A stretch of DNA of 64,000 nt from Bacillota bacterium. Its GTDB lineage: Bacteria; Bacillota; Dehalobacteriia; UBA4068; UBA4997. The notes under the pieces were generated by a model. That model searched no databases. It saw nothing but the letters and a program-made list of their open reading frames with translations, and was not told the origin of the DNA. Shown here piece after piece: positions 18,479 to 27,734 of the stretch; the stretch's first letter is position 1, and each line of letters starts with the position of its first letter. A program made the position numbers and the translations under genes. The stretch is taken from the NCBI GenBank assembly GCA_021771915.1, contig JAETNY010000003.1, positions 1 to 64,000 of the forward strand, in the 5' to 3' direction.

Positions 18479-18855
18479 TTCAGACTCCTTTCGATTTCTT
18501 GCTCCAGTTTTTTAATGCCCGCCTCTTCTGCAGCTGCGATATGCGGTCTTGCCGAAACTCTGCCGCCGCCACGCTTGGCATGGCCATGTTCCAGAAGATG
18601 CGCCAGCTGATAGCGGTTTCTGGAATGAACGGTAACCTCCAGCGCATTGGATGTTTCCTTCGTGGTCTTTACCGTCCAGGACTTGGCGTACTTGCCGGAC
18701 TTCTGCGGCGCGGTTTCCGATATCTGTTTTTTAACTTCCGTGCCAGCCTTCTTTACCGCTTTTTTCACATCATCTGTGGCAAGGTCTGCATACTCTTTAA
18801 GCCCCTCCATAATTGCAGCAGCCATAGAGTCAATCTTCACTCTGTTTGATGCCAT
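18475..18855 (-). CDS. HK97 gp10-family neck/tail protein
   Basis: About 126 residues, with the family motif of a lysine-rich helix (DDVKKAVKKAGTEVKKQISETAP) followed by SGKYAKSWTVK and the conserved YQLAHLLEHGHAKRGGGRV. Such proteins complete the head-tail junction. I chose the ATG at 18855, right after the previous stop at 18858, because GAGGCGG lies 7 bp upstream. Confidence 0.85.
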   Translation of the reverse strand: MASNRVKIDSMAAAIMEGLKEYADLATDDVKKAVKKAGTEVKKQISETAPQKSGKYAKSWTVKTTKETSNALEVTVHSRNRYQLAHLLEHGHAKRGGGRVSARPHIAAAEEAGIKKLEQEIERSLK

Positions 18856-18857
18856 AC

Positions 18858-19190
18858 CTACCGCCTCACTTTCCTGCACTTCAGCTTGATGGATTTCTTC
18901 TTGTAGTTCATATGGTCAACGCCCTCTATGTTGTAGAGTTCACCATTAAACTCCACTCGGTATTCTGTGGTATTGATAGATTTTGCCTTTTCACAATATC
19001 GGATGGTAAAGTCCACCGAAGAATCATCCACCACCATGCCCGCCTGGGTCATCTCTTTTCCGGCTTCTGAAGAAACCGTGGCATAGCAGGAATAATATGG
19101 TTTCCAGTCATTCTTATGGTTACCGATATCATCTGTGACCACTTCGCTTCTGGAAATGAAAATACGGACATTCAGTAAATCGATCTTCAT
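18858..19190 (-). CDS. Head closure / head-tail joining protein
   Basis: This 110-residue beta-rich protein (RIFISRSEVVTDDIGNHK, YSCYATVSSEAGKE, RVEFNGELYNIEGVDHM) matches the phage head-tail joining family (gp16/SPP1-like stoppers). It starts in the stop region of the connector gene. Synteny between gp6-like connector and gp10-like protein is standard. Confidence 0.75.
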   Translation of the reverse strand: MKIDLLNVRIFISRSEVVTDDIGNHKNDWKPYYSCYATVSSEAGKEMTQAGMVVDDSSVDFTIRYCEKAKSINTTEYRVEFNGELYNIEGVDHMNYKKKSIKLKCRKVRR

Positions 19191-19462
19191 CAGAACACCT
19201 CCTTGCGGTCACCAAAGAGCATGGCGCGAAGTGAAAGCATCAGCGCATGATAGTCAGCCTCCTCACGGTGTTCGTACTGATATGCAGCAGCATAAAGGAC
19301 AGCTGCCCTAGCATCAGGATTTTCCAATGCCGCAGGGTCATCGGTTCTTAATATATCCATGCACATCTTTTGCCCGGAACGGATCAGTCCTTCAATCAGC
19401 CTGTCATCATCCTCGAAGTCTACCCGGAGGTAGTTCTTCATTTCTTCTAATGTAATTGTCAT
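19190..19462 (-). CDS. Head-tail connector, gp6-like (DNA packaging)
   Basis: This 90-residue helical protein (TLEEMKNYLRVDFEDDDRLIEGLI, followed by an Ala/Tyr-rich helix) has the YqbG/gp6-like connector pattern. It forms the ring under the portal in HK97-type phages. It is the first gene after the capsid gene. Confidence 0.8.
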   Translation of the reverse strand: MTITLEEMKNYLRVDFEDDDRLIEGLIRSGQKMCMDILRTDDPAALENPDARAAVLYAAAYQYEHREEADYHALMLSLRAMLFGDRKEVF

Positions 19463-19484
19463 AGAAATATCTACCTCCCATAAA

Positions 19485-19516
19485 ATCAGGAGTCACCCTC
19501 CGAAGAGAATGACCCC
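19485..19516 (-). terminator. Hairpin between capsid and connector genes
   Basis: Minus-strand GGGTCATTCTC and GAGGGTGACTCC pair around TTCG, followed by only a short T-run (TGATTTTA). It is probably a partial terminator or mRNA-stabilising hairpin after the highly expressed capsid gene. Confidence 0.55.
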
Positions 19517-19529
19517 ATGATGAATTTGA

Positions 19530-20705
19530 TTACTCGCTCTTAAGTTTCAGAATCTGGACAGCTTCAGGGAGGATAAGCTTGCCGTCCACACGTTCCTTGG
19601 CAACATAGCCGATCATACCGTTTCCGGCGAAAAGTTCAGTCAGCTGCTTGAAGGAACGGGTGCCACGGTCACCGATGTTGTAATACTTGTAATCACCGAA
19701 TGCGATGGCATCTTCCGGTGCATATGCAGAAGTATGAACAGGATAACCAAAGAGACTGTCAGGCTCACCGGCCTGTGCGGAAGGCTGCCAGATATAGGCA
19801 CCGTTGTTGTCCTTCAGCTTACGGATAGCTGCAATGTTCTTGTCATTCATAATGAAAGAAGCATTCTTGCGGTAAGGACGCTTAAGGGCATATACCAGGT
19901 TGATGATGTCATCTGCCTTGATGGCCGCAGTAAGAGTCTCTGCAATCTGACCACCGCCGGATGCAGCGAACAGACCGAGAGGCTTGCCCACACCGTCACC
20001 GTTTAAGAAGGCATCCTCTTCGGCATTGGCAAGTGCCTTACCGAACTTGGTGATGATGTAATTCTCCAAGCCGAAAGCATTGTCATACAGAAGCTCCTCA
20101 GTCACCTTAATGGCAACATGGAGCTTGTGGGCATCCATAAGGATCTGGTCAAAAGTGGCATCACCGAAAGACAATGCACCGCCTTCCTCAATCCAGGATG
20201 CGGCAGGCTTGGTAGCTGCGATGTTGATCTTGTGTTCGCCGGAAGTGGTAATGTGGGTGCCCAACTTACGCATGATGTTCTCTTCATCCAAAACATCTAT
20301 GAGTCTGTTGTCGTACTCTTCGGGAACAAGGTAACCACCATCGGTGTCTACACCTTACTGCAGAACATTGCTCACACGCTTAAAGCCAGAACGAAGTGCA
20401 TCCAGCATGGCCGCCTTATAGGCATCCGCTGCACGGCCTTTCTTTTCGGGCATCTGCTTATCGGATACAGGCTTGGTCACGATAGGAGTATTTACGGGAC
20501 GGTTCATTTCCGCCTCCATAGCCTCCATCTGCTCCATACGCTCAATCTCCGCAGCATATGCCTGCACCTTCTTTTCCATCTCAGCGTAGGTCTTTGCATC
20601 CTCCTCGGAAAGCAGACCGTCCTTGTCATGCTTGGTTTCTACGAAGGCCTTTGCAGCCTCCCATGCCTTTTTGCGATTCTCACGCATTTCTAAAATCTTG
20701 CTCAT
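19530..20705 (-). pseudogene. HK97-type major capsid protein, interrupted by one in-frame stop
   Basis: The frame starts at 20705 with a charged coiled-coil delta domain (MSKILEMRENRKKAWEAAKA to about residue 100). It continues after a TAA at 20355-20357 into the mature capsid fold (GVDTDGGYLVPEEYDNRLID, LFGYPVHTSAYAPEDAIAFGDYK). There is no frameshift. The stop is at codon 117, at the junction between scaffold-like delta domain and mature coat. An ancestral CAA or GAA codon is likely. No good start codon lies near the mature N-terminus, so the coat is probably not made without readthrough. Confidence 0.85.
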
Positions 20706-20711
20706 TGTAAT

Positions 20712-21458
20712 TTACCTCCAGTTTTTCATCAGATTTAACCGTTCCATCAGGGAGTCGGCAGATACTTTGTTTGTGGGTTCGGACTTTGGCTGAATGCGGC
20801 ATTTTGCAGACAGCTTGTCCATAAGGGAATTAGTTACGACAGCCTGGGAGAATACCATGCTGACCTTTGGGACTTCGATGCTGTCAAAAACATTTGTCTG
20901 CATGATTTCATCAGCGAATCCCATCTCAACTGCGGAATTGGCATCCATCCAGGTTTCGGCATCCATGAGGTGAGACAGCTTGGCACGGCTAAGTCCCGTC
21001 TTGATCTCATAGGCATTGATGATGGACTCCTTCACCTCATCAAGCATTGCGATAGCTTTCTGCATATCCGCAGAATCACCGCAGGCCACCGTTGCCGGGT
21101 TATGGATCATCATCATGGAAACCGGAGACATGATGACCTTTGTGCCTGCCATTGCGATAACACTTGCGGCACTGGCTGCGATGCCATCGATTTTGATAGT
21201 CACATTGCCTTTGTAGTTCATCAGCATATTGTAGATTTGGGCAGCTGCTACGCAGTCACCGCCCGGACTGTTGATCCATACCGTGATGTCTCCACTCCCG
21301 GCATTTAACTCATCACGAAAAAGCTGTGGTGTGACATCGTCATCAAACCAGCTCTCTTCTGCGATGGTGCCGTTTAGGAACAGTCTTCTCTCCACCGTCT
21401 GTTCCTTCGTTTCCTGATTCGTCACGGTCTGACTCTTCCAGTTCCAAAACTTCTTCAT
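20712..21458 (-). CDS. Head maturation protease, ClpP-like
   Basis: About 248 residues. The ClpP-type fold shows ITVWINSPGGDCVAAAQIYNML, the nucleophile segment GIAASAASVIAMAG, and the histidine segment MMMIHNPATVACGDS. It cleaves the capsid delta domain during prohead maturation. I chose the ATG at 21458 because GAGGAGG lies upstream. The gene overlaps the portal end by over 100 bp in another frame, which is common in this family. Confidence 0.85.
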   Translation of the reverse strand: MKKFWNWKSQTVTNQETKEQTVERRLFLNGTIAEESWFDDDVTPQLFRDELNAGSGDITVWINSPGGDCVAAAQIYNMLMNYKGNVTIKIDGIAASAASVIAMAGTKVIMSPVSMMMIHNPATVACGDSADMQKAIAMLDEVKESIINAYEIKTGLSRAKLSHLMDAETWMDANSAVEMGFADEIMQTNVFDSIEVPKVSMVFSQAVVTNSLMDKLSAKCRIQPKSEPTNKVSADSLMERLNLMKNWR

Positions 21459-22716
21459 CGGATTTTTCCTCCTCTCCGTCAGATTTCTTATTTGCAAACA
21501 GACCTGCATCTTCCAGCTTTGTCATATTGCCGTTGATGAGGTACAGATCTCCGCCAAGTTCAGCGGGGATGCGGTCAAGGTTCTCAAGTTCACGGATATC
21601 GTTGGCGCTCATCCAGCCGTTCTGTCTTGCAGTGGCATAGCCGGACATACGGCTTGCATAGTCACCGCGCAGAAGTCCATCCACATTGAACTTGATAAAA
21701 AAAGCAGTCTTCTCTTCCTGTGTGAATAAGGCTCTTGCCATAGCCTGTTCCCAGCGCATAAGCCAGGGTTCAAGCGTGTATTTCACAAATTCGAGTGACT
21801 GCTGCTCAATATTAGAAAAACTCGATTTTTCAAGGTCACCGACCATATGCGGCGGCACTCTGAAAATTCGGGCAATTTCATTAATCTGGAATTTCCTTGT
21901 CTCCAAGAACTGTGCTTCGTTCGGAGAGATGGAAATCGGTGTGTATTTCATGCCTTCCTCAAGGACGGCAATCTTGTGGGAGTTGTTCTGAGAAAAACCT
22001 TTCTCCCACGACTCTCTTACGGCATCCGGGTTCTTGACTGTTCCGGGATATTCCAAAAGACCACCCGGTGTTGCTCCGTTTGCAAAGAACTTGGCACCGT
22101 ATTCTTCCGTTGCGATGGCAAGTCCTATGGCATTTTTCGCCATTGCGATTGGTGAATATCCAACCAGTCCGTCAAAGCCAAGACCGGGAATATGCAGCAC
22201 ATCGGAAGGCTTGAGCCTTACCGTGCCGTCCTTCATAGTCGGTGCATCGGAATCGGATACTCGATACTCATAGTAGAGCCTTCCTTTGTCATCACGATCT
22301 ACGGTCATTCTGTCGGGCATCAGAGGGTAAAGTGCTACCACTTCGCCTTTGCCGTTTCGGATGATCTGTGCGTATCCGTTTCCCCAAAGCAAGAGATGCG
22401 TCATAAGGGTTTCCCGGAACACAAAGGATATCATTTCCGGGTTCGGCTCATCATGCAACAAGAAGTACAGAGGATGGTCGATAGCTTTTTCCTTACCGCC
22501 ATCCTTGTTGTACCGATACAGATGAAGCGGAAGTCCCACTACCGCCTCGGACAGAATCCTTACGCAGGAATACACTGCCGTCATCTGCATGGCCGACCGT
22601 TCATTGACCCACTTGCCTGAGGTACTGCCGCCGAACAGGAATCGGTATCCGCTGCCGTTTATGCTGTCGGTCACAGGCTTATCCCTTGACCGAAATAGAA
22701 CATCAAATAGTCCCAT
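21343..22716 (-). CDS. Portal protein, HK97 family
   Basis: About 457 residues, forming the dodecameric DNA channel. Signature segments include SAVYSCVRILSEAVVGLPLHLYR, LPLMPDRMTV-like text around residue 130, and the ARIFRVPPHMVGDLEKSSFSNIEQQ box. The acidic C-terminus (EEEKSDEEVLELEESDRDE) overlaps the protease gene. The start could be the ATG at 22716 or a GTG at 22725. It follows terminase directly, as usual. Confidence 0.9.
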   Translation of the reverse strand: MGLFDVLFRSRDKPVTDSINGSGYRFLFGGSTSGKWVNERSAMQMTAVYSCVRILSEAVVGLPLHLYRYNKDGGKEKAIDHPLYFLLHDEPNPEMISFVFRETLMTHLLLWGNGYAQIIRNGKGEVVALYPLMPDRMTVDRDDKGRLYYEYRVSDSDAPTMKDGTVRLKPSDVLHIPGLGFDGLVGYSPIAMAKNAIGLAIATEEYGAKFFANGATPGGLLEYPGTVKNPDAVRESWEKGFSQNNSHKIAVLEEGMKYTPISISPNEAQFLETRKFQINEIARIFRVPPHMVGDLEKSSFSNIEQQSLEFVKYTLEPWLMRWEQAMARALFTQEEKTAFFIKFNVDGLLRGDYASRMSGYATARQNGWMSANDIRELENLDRIPAELGGDLYLINGNMTKLEDAGLFANKKSDGEEEKSDEEVLELEESDRDESGNEGTDGGEKTVPKRHHRRRELV

Positions 22717-22733
22717 ATGCTTCACCAGCCTTT

Positions 22734-24335
22734 CTAAATAAACAAAATGCCACGGTGGTCATAGGCGCTTTCCGTGACTTGGTTACCGCAGCGGATGGCT
22801 CTGTCAAGTGCCATGATAGTGGCTACCGCTCCGTCTATCTTTTCTGTAGATTTCTCTTTGTCCACCTTGATGTTTCCGGCTGGGTCTGTTCGGATGTAGA
22901 TGTTGTCCATCATCCAACGAAGAACCGGGTGTCCGCCGTGGGCAAGTTTCTGTTCCAAGGTCAGTTTCATCAGTTCCTTGGTAGGCGGTGACATATCCTT
23001 AAAGCCCTGTCCGAAAGGTACTACCGTAAATCCCATGCCTTCCAGGTTCTGTACCATCTGAACAGCACCCCAGCGGTCGAATGCAATCTCACGGATATTG
23101 AAACGCTCACCGAGTTTTTCAATGAACTGCTCAATATATCCATAATGGACTACATTGCCCTCCGTAGTCTGCAGATACCCCTGCCATTTCCAAACATCGT
23201 AGGGAACATGATCCCTTCGGACTCGCAGTTCCAGGGTTTCTTCCGGTATCCAGAAGTATGGAAGGATGCAGAACTTGTCCTATTCATCCAGTGGTGGGAA
23301 TACCAGAACGAATGCCGTGATATCTGTTGTACTGGAAAGGTCAAGTCCGCCGTAGCATACACGGCCTTCCAGGTCATCTTCACTCACTGCAAAAGAGCAT
23401 TTATCCCATTTCTCCATCGGCATCCAGCGAACTGCCTGTTTCACCCACTGATTAAGTCTCAGCTGTCTGAAGGAATTCTCCTCGCCGGGATTCTGCTTGG
23501 CAGAATCACAGGCTGCCTTTACCTTGTCAATGCCAACCGTAATGCCCAGGGATGGATTTGCTTTCTTCCATACCTTTGGATCAGTCCAGTCATCACTCTC
23601 ATCCGCTCCGTAGATAACGGGGTAAAAGGTAGGGTCGATCTTTCTTCCTTCCAGAATGTCCTTGGCTTTCTGATGTGTTTCATAGCAGATGGAATTGGTA
23701 TCCGTTCCTGCTGTTGTGATTAAGAAGTACAACGGCTGCATACGGGCATCACCCGAACCCTTGGTCATGACATCAAACAGCTTTCGGTTCGGCTGCGTAT
23801 GCAGCTCATCGAACACAACGCCGTGGATGTTAAAGCCGTGCTTACTGTAGGCTTCTGCGGAAAGTACCTGGTAGAAGCTGTTGGTCGGCATATAGATGAT
23901 TCGTTTCTGCGAGGCAAGAATCTTGACTCGCTTGGATAGTGCCGGACACATTCTAACCATGTCGGCGGCAACCTCAAACACGATGGATGCCTGCTGTCGG
24001 TCGGCCGCACAGCCATATACTTCCGCTCGTTCCTCTCCGTCACCGCAGGTAAGCAGAAGTGCCACCGCAGCCGCAAGTTCTGACTTGCCCTGTTTCTTTG
24101 GTATCTCGATATAGGCGGTATTGAATTGCCTGTATCCGTTTGGCTTGAGCGTTCCAAAAATGTCCCGTATGATCTGCTCCTGCCAGTCAATGAGTTCAAA
24201 TGGCTTTCCCGCCCAGGTGCCTTTGGTATGGCAAAGGCTCTCAATGAATGCCACAGCAAAGTCTGCGGCATCCGCATCATAGTGGGAATCCTTCGCTATG
24301 AACTTCGTAGATTTGTACTTTTTCAGTTTCCGCAA
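22734..24335 (-). pseudogene. terL: Terminase large subunit, interrupted by one in-frame stop
   Basis: The frame (TTG start at 24335, AGGAG upstream) encodes the packaging motor. The ATPase domain has YIEIPKKQGKSELAAAVALLL (Walker A variant) and FNIHGVVFDELHTQ (Walker B). The nuclease domain starts at CYGGLDLSSTTDITAFV. A TAG at 23280-23282 stops translation after residue 351. The same frame then continues DKFCILPYFWIPEE and AFDRWGAVQMVQNL to the real end at 22734. The truncated form would keep the ATPase but lose most of the nuclease. No frameshift is seen. Confidence 0.85.
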
Positions 24336-24445
24336 GTGCCGTCACTCCTTTCTTTGGCATAAAAATAGCCGCATCACTGCGACTGCCGTATACGAGGAAC
24401 AGCCCCTCACGGGGACCGTCCTGCTGAATCTTCAGTTCATAAAAA

Positions 24446-24688
24446 TTAGTTGTATTTGTTTAATAGGATGCAATAAGCCATCTGTGTCGGTAAGTCTTCA
24501 TCCGGCTTGATGTCCCATCCTCTGTCATAATTAGCGGTAACTACACCGTTTATCTTAATCATCAGCTTGGAAATCCTGCCGCCGTTGATGCCAAACTCAC
24601 TCGGCTCTTCATAGTGCTTGACCCAATAGTGAGCAGCCGTGTAGCCTCCGTCCTTATTTGGGATTCCTATCGTCCCTTCACTCCACAT
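24446..24688 (-). CDS. Small phage protein, DUF7678-like
   Basis: About 80 residues starting MWSEGTIG at 24688, inside the end of the preceding gene. Motifs ISKLMIKINGVVTANYDRGWD recur in small Clostridia phage proteins next to terminase. No function is known. Confidence 0.55.
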   Translation of the reverse strand: MWSEGTIGIPNKDGGYTAAHYWVKHYEEPSEFGINGGRISKLMIKINGVVTANYDRGWDIKPDEDLPTQMAYCILLNKYN

Positions 24689-24866
24689 CGAGAACACCGT
24701 CCTTTCCGTAAATCACGAACTCAACATATTCTTTCTTGTGTTCTTCCAAGAAGATGACCAGTTCGTAGAACCCCATCTCGTTTGCAATGACCTGCACCGC
24801 CCTGGTATCGAACATATTGGTAAGCCCAGTGTCCCGGACTGCGAGGATTTGCTCTTTAATCTTCAT
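24678..24866 (-). CDS. Small phage protein, DUF5049-like
   Basis: About 62 residues beginning MKIKEQILAVRDTGLTNMFD, the DUF5049 pattern. GGAGGG precedes the ATG at 24866. It overlaps the genes on both sides. Function is unknown. Confidence 0.7.
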   Translation of the reverse strand: MKIKEQILAVRDTGLTNMFDTRAVQVIANEMGFYELVIFLEEHKKEYVEFVIYGKDGVLDVE

Positions 24867-25086
24867 GGCTGACCCTCCTGCAGCTATCTTCACCGTACAC
24901 CACACCAAGATGGCAGCCGTTGTCCCAGTCTACATGAATCGTTCCGGTATCATCCACACAACTGACTGTACCTTTAAGTCCAATCGGCATCGTTCTGTAT
25001 GGGTCATCCATGTGAATGAGTTCCACACGGCAGCCTTTCGGGTACTCTTTTTTGATTCGCTCTACGATTGCTCTTGCAGGGAACAT
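24856..25086 (-). CDS. Small phage protein, DUF4314-like
   Basis: About 76 residues with PKGCRVELIHMDDPYRTMPIGLKG and HVDWDNGCHLGVVYGED, a small beta-barrel pattern described as DUF4314. It is coupled by TGATG to the gene upstream. The role is unknown. It forms a block of accessory genes between the methyltransferases and terminase. Confidence 0.7.
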   Translation of the reverse strand: MFPARAIVERIKKEYPKGCRVELIHMDDPYRTMPIGLKGTVSCVDDTGTIHVDWDNGCHLGVVYGEDSCRRVSHED

Positions 25087-25790
25087 CATGCCTCCTCACC
25101 ACCTTTCTTTGCACCGCTTTTGAATGCGGAAGACCCGGAAAGGTTCTGAAGCAGAATCTTGCGGTCGGTTTTGTATTCCGCACCGATAAATCCGAGTCTC
25201 AAAAGGAAACAGCGGAATGCATACTTTTCATTTTCCACTTCCTTTTCGCTGGCGGTGATTCGTTTCTGCTCCTTGCTCATTTTGCAAAGGGCTGCAATGA
25301 AGTTGGTGTAGGCTCTTGCGGTATCTGAATCCGGCAATTTGGAAAACCAGGAGAAGGAAATGGCATCCTCACCGACCTCAATCGGCAGTTCGCTGATGTC
25401 AAGCGCCTTCTTGATCAGCTGACCCTTGACCTCCAGAAGTCTTGTGAGGTTTCCGACCATCACCTTATCCAGGGGAAGGGAAACCGTAAGACCTGTGCTT
25501 TCGCTCTCAGCAGGTTCGGCAATTTCTGCCGTTTCTTCCTGCTCTGTGTTTTTCTCCCATTCGGAAGGTGTGATTCCCGTTGCCATCACGCAGGCATCGA
25601 TGATTTTGGAACGTTCCTCGATGTTTTCGTTCTCGAGAATCAAGGTTCCGTCTTTTTCGATGCGGTAATCTCCGACCTGGTAAGCGCAGCTTGGAACACC
25701 CAGGTATTTCGCCTTGATTCCAAGTTCATTGCTGATAGCTTTGACCATTGCTTTTCTGCTTTCCTTTGTAGCGTTAAAATGTAATTCCAT
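25086..25790 (-). CDS. Phage accessory protein of unknown function
   Basis: This 234-residue protein has an N-terminal segment (ESRKAMVKAISNELGIKAKYLGVPSCAYQVG) of a type often labelled virulence-related in Clostridia phages. A Glu-rich linker follows, then a helical C-terminus. No catalytic motif is visible. GGAGG lies upstream of the ATG at 25790. It is the first gene after a 93-bp gap that may hold a promoter. Confidence 0.5.
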   Translation of the reverse strand: MELHFNATKESRKAMVKAISNELGIKAKYLGVPSCAYQVGDYRIEKDGTLILENENIEERSKIIDACVMATGITPSEWEKNTEQEETAEIAEPAESESTGLTVSLPLDKVMVGNLTRLLEVKGQLIKKALDISELPIEVGEDAISFSWFSKLPDSDTARAYTNFIAALCKMSKEQKRITASEKEVENEKYAFRCFLLRLGFIGAEYKTDRKILLQNLSGSSAFKSGAKKGGEEA

Positions 25791-25799
25791 TGAATGTAC

Positions 25800-25850
25800 C
25801 TCCTTTAATTTGGTACTACATATATCACTCTGAATGGCTGTAATAGCAAG
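25800..25850 (-). promoter_or_regulatory. Possible internal promoter ahead of the 25086-25790 gene
   Basis: The minus strand has TTGCTA and, 17 bp later, GATATA, upstream of the ribosome-binding site. This is a weak match and the only candidate in the gap. Confidence 0.25.
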
Positions 25851-25883
25851 TATAATCTCAGCGATTCTGTAGAGATAATTGCC

Positions 25884-27734
25884 TTAATTTTCAGGAGGAT
25901 TCTGGGTATAGTACACAATGCCGGAAAGCACAAAGCAGACATTGGGAAGGGCTACGCCGTTGCCCCACATCTTATATTCCGCAGAATCGGAATGCGGGCT
26001 CTGCAGCCATTTGAAGACCTGCTTTTTCGTCTTCTGCTTGGAGGACTTGCCCTCAATCAGACGCCAGGTTTCAAAGATGTCCATCCACTTTGTAAGTTCC
26101 TCTTCGGACGGTACTTTTGTGCCAAGACCATCACACCACCAGTCAGGAAATCCCTGCAACCTTGCACACTCGGTCGGAGTAAGGCGGCGGACGATATACT
26201 CAAGGTCTGCGTCCATGTCGTTGACCACGGGAGGGTCTTTCCAGTCTGTTGCCACCAAGGTGTTTGCCAGTTCTTCCTCTGCAGATGTGAAGAAGGATGC
26301 CTTGCTGCTGGAAAAAGTCGGTGCTGCTACTGCACCGGAGCCTTTTGCCACCATCGTAGGCTGCGTTTCTTCCTTCACAGCAAATCCGTACTGTGCGTTT
26401 TTGCCCTGATTGAAGGCTGCCCTGTCGATGCCATAGGCAACGGCATGGCGGTCGATGGTATTTAAGGTAAAACTGACATCTTCATTGATCCCATCGCCCT
26501 GGGGACCGTTCTCGTCCTTTCTTCCAATCATGGAACCCTGCACGGAAACAACAGCAATGCCGCCCTGGTTGCAGTTTGGATTGCCACCGTTCTGGTCAAG
26601 ACATCTTGAAGTATCCGCCTCATAGAATCCGCTCCTGGGATTGTCTGAACGCATGGAGTTGCTGTCCTTGGCACAGATGCCATAGGCAACAGGAACGAAA
26701 ACAGTCTGGTCATTGTTGCAGGAAAGCGTAGCGGAAAGGTTCTCCTGGATGAGTGCGCCTTTCCCACCGCCTTCACAGCCGGAACGGATCTTCAGCGTTT
26801 TCGGTGTCTGCACCACAAAGGGCTGATTATTGCCGCCGGTTCCAAATGTAGAAAGCACAGTTTGTGCCACATCAAGGGGGCCTGTGTATCGGCTGTCCTG
26901 TGAGTGGTTCTCAAACACAAGCGGAGGATGATGGCTCTCGGCACGAAGGGTACATGTTACATCTTCCGTCACATCCATGCGATTGCCGCCCTGGTCATTT
27001 AAGCAGATTGTGCTGCCTGTCTCTCCAAGGCTCTCTTCAAAAGTTCCGGCAGTTCCTTTCCACGGGCAGAAGCCCTGCGGAGGATACCCCGACAAGCCTT
27101 CTGACTCAAATAGTATTTTTCCGGCGCATCCGCCACTAAAATCTGCGACAAGATAGATACGTCTTCTTCTCTGGGGTACTCCCCAATACTGAGCATCGAC
27201 TGTTCGCCAGGCAATATCGAATCCGTCTGCCACATCAATGTGTCCTGCTCCTGTCCATTTTCCTTTCGGAGGGACAGGGATAGAAACGGAATCGGCTTTG
27301 ACTGAACATACGGACTCAAGAACCGCTTTGAAGTCTGCACCCTTGTTTGAGGAGAAGGCACCGGGGACATTTTCCCAAACGATAAATCTTGGATATTTTC
27401 CATTGGTTGCGCACCTCATTTCCTTTACGATTCGGATGGCTTCATAGAAAAGATTGGAACGGCTACCATCCAAACCCGCTCGCTTGCCGGCCACAGACAT
27501 ATCCTGGCACGGACTTCCGAAAGTGATGATATCAACAGGAGGAAGGCTTGCTCCGTCCAGCTTACTTACATCACCCGTGTGTTTCATATTGGGAAAGCGC
27601 TTTGTGGTCACCCTGATTGGAAACGGCTCGACCTCCGATGCAAACACAGGCTCGATACCGCAAAGCACTCCGCCCAATGGAAAACCCCCGGAGCCGTCAA
27701 ACAGGCTGCCGAGGGTCAATCTGTCCTTATTCAT
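25884..27734 (-). CDS. DNA (cytosine-5) methyltransferase
   Basis: This 616-residue enzyme has the C5-methyltransferase motifs in order. They are GSLFDGSGGFPLGG (motif I), TFGSPCQDMSVAGKRAGLDG (motif IV with the catalytic Cys), WENVPGAFSSNKG (motif VI), VPQRRRRIYLVADF (motif VIII) and RRLTPTECARLQGFPDWW (motif IX/X). The segment between motifs VIII and IX is very long (about 300 residues, rich in Gly/Asn) and is the likely target-recognition region. It transfers a methyl group from SAM to cytosine in DNA. Together with the adenine-type methyltransferase and MetK next door it probably protects phage DNA from host restriction. Confidence 0.9.
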   Translation of the reverse strand: MNKDRLTLGSLFDGSGGFPLGGVLCGIEPVFASEVEPFPIRVTTKRFPNMKHTGDVSKLDGASLPPVDIITFGSPCQDMSVAGKRAGLDGSRSNLFYEAIRIVKEMRCATNGKYPRFIVWENVPGAFSSNKGADFKAVLESVCSVKADSVSIPVPPKGKWTGAGHIDVADGFDIAWRTVDAQYWGVPQRRRRIYLVADFSGGCAGKILFESEGLSGYPPQGFCPWKGTAGTFEESLGETGSTICLNDQGGNRMDVTEDVTCTLRAESHHPPLVFENHSQDSRYTGPLDVAQTVLSTFGTGGNNQPFVVQTPKTLKIRSGCEGGGKGALIQENLSATLSCNNDQTVFVPVAYGICAKDSNSMRSDNPRSGFYEADTSRCLDQNGGNPNCNQGGIAVVSVQGSMIGRKDENGPQGDGINEDVSFTLNTIDRHAVAYGIDRAAFNQGKNAQYGFAVKEETQPTMVAKGSGAVAAPTFSSSKASFFTSAEEELANTLVATDWKDPPVVNDMDADLEYIVRRLTPTECARLQGFPDWWCDGLGTKVPSEEELTKWMDIFETWRLIEGKSSKQKTKKQVFKWLQSPHSDSAEYKMWGNGVALPNVCFVLSGIVYYTQNPPEN

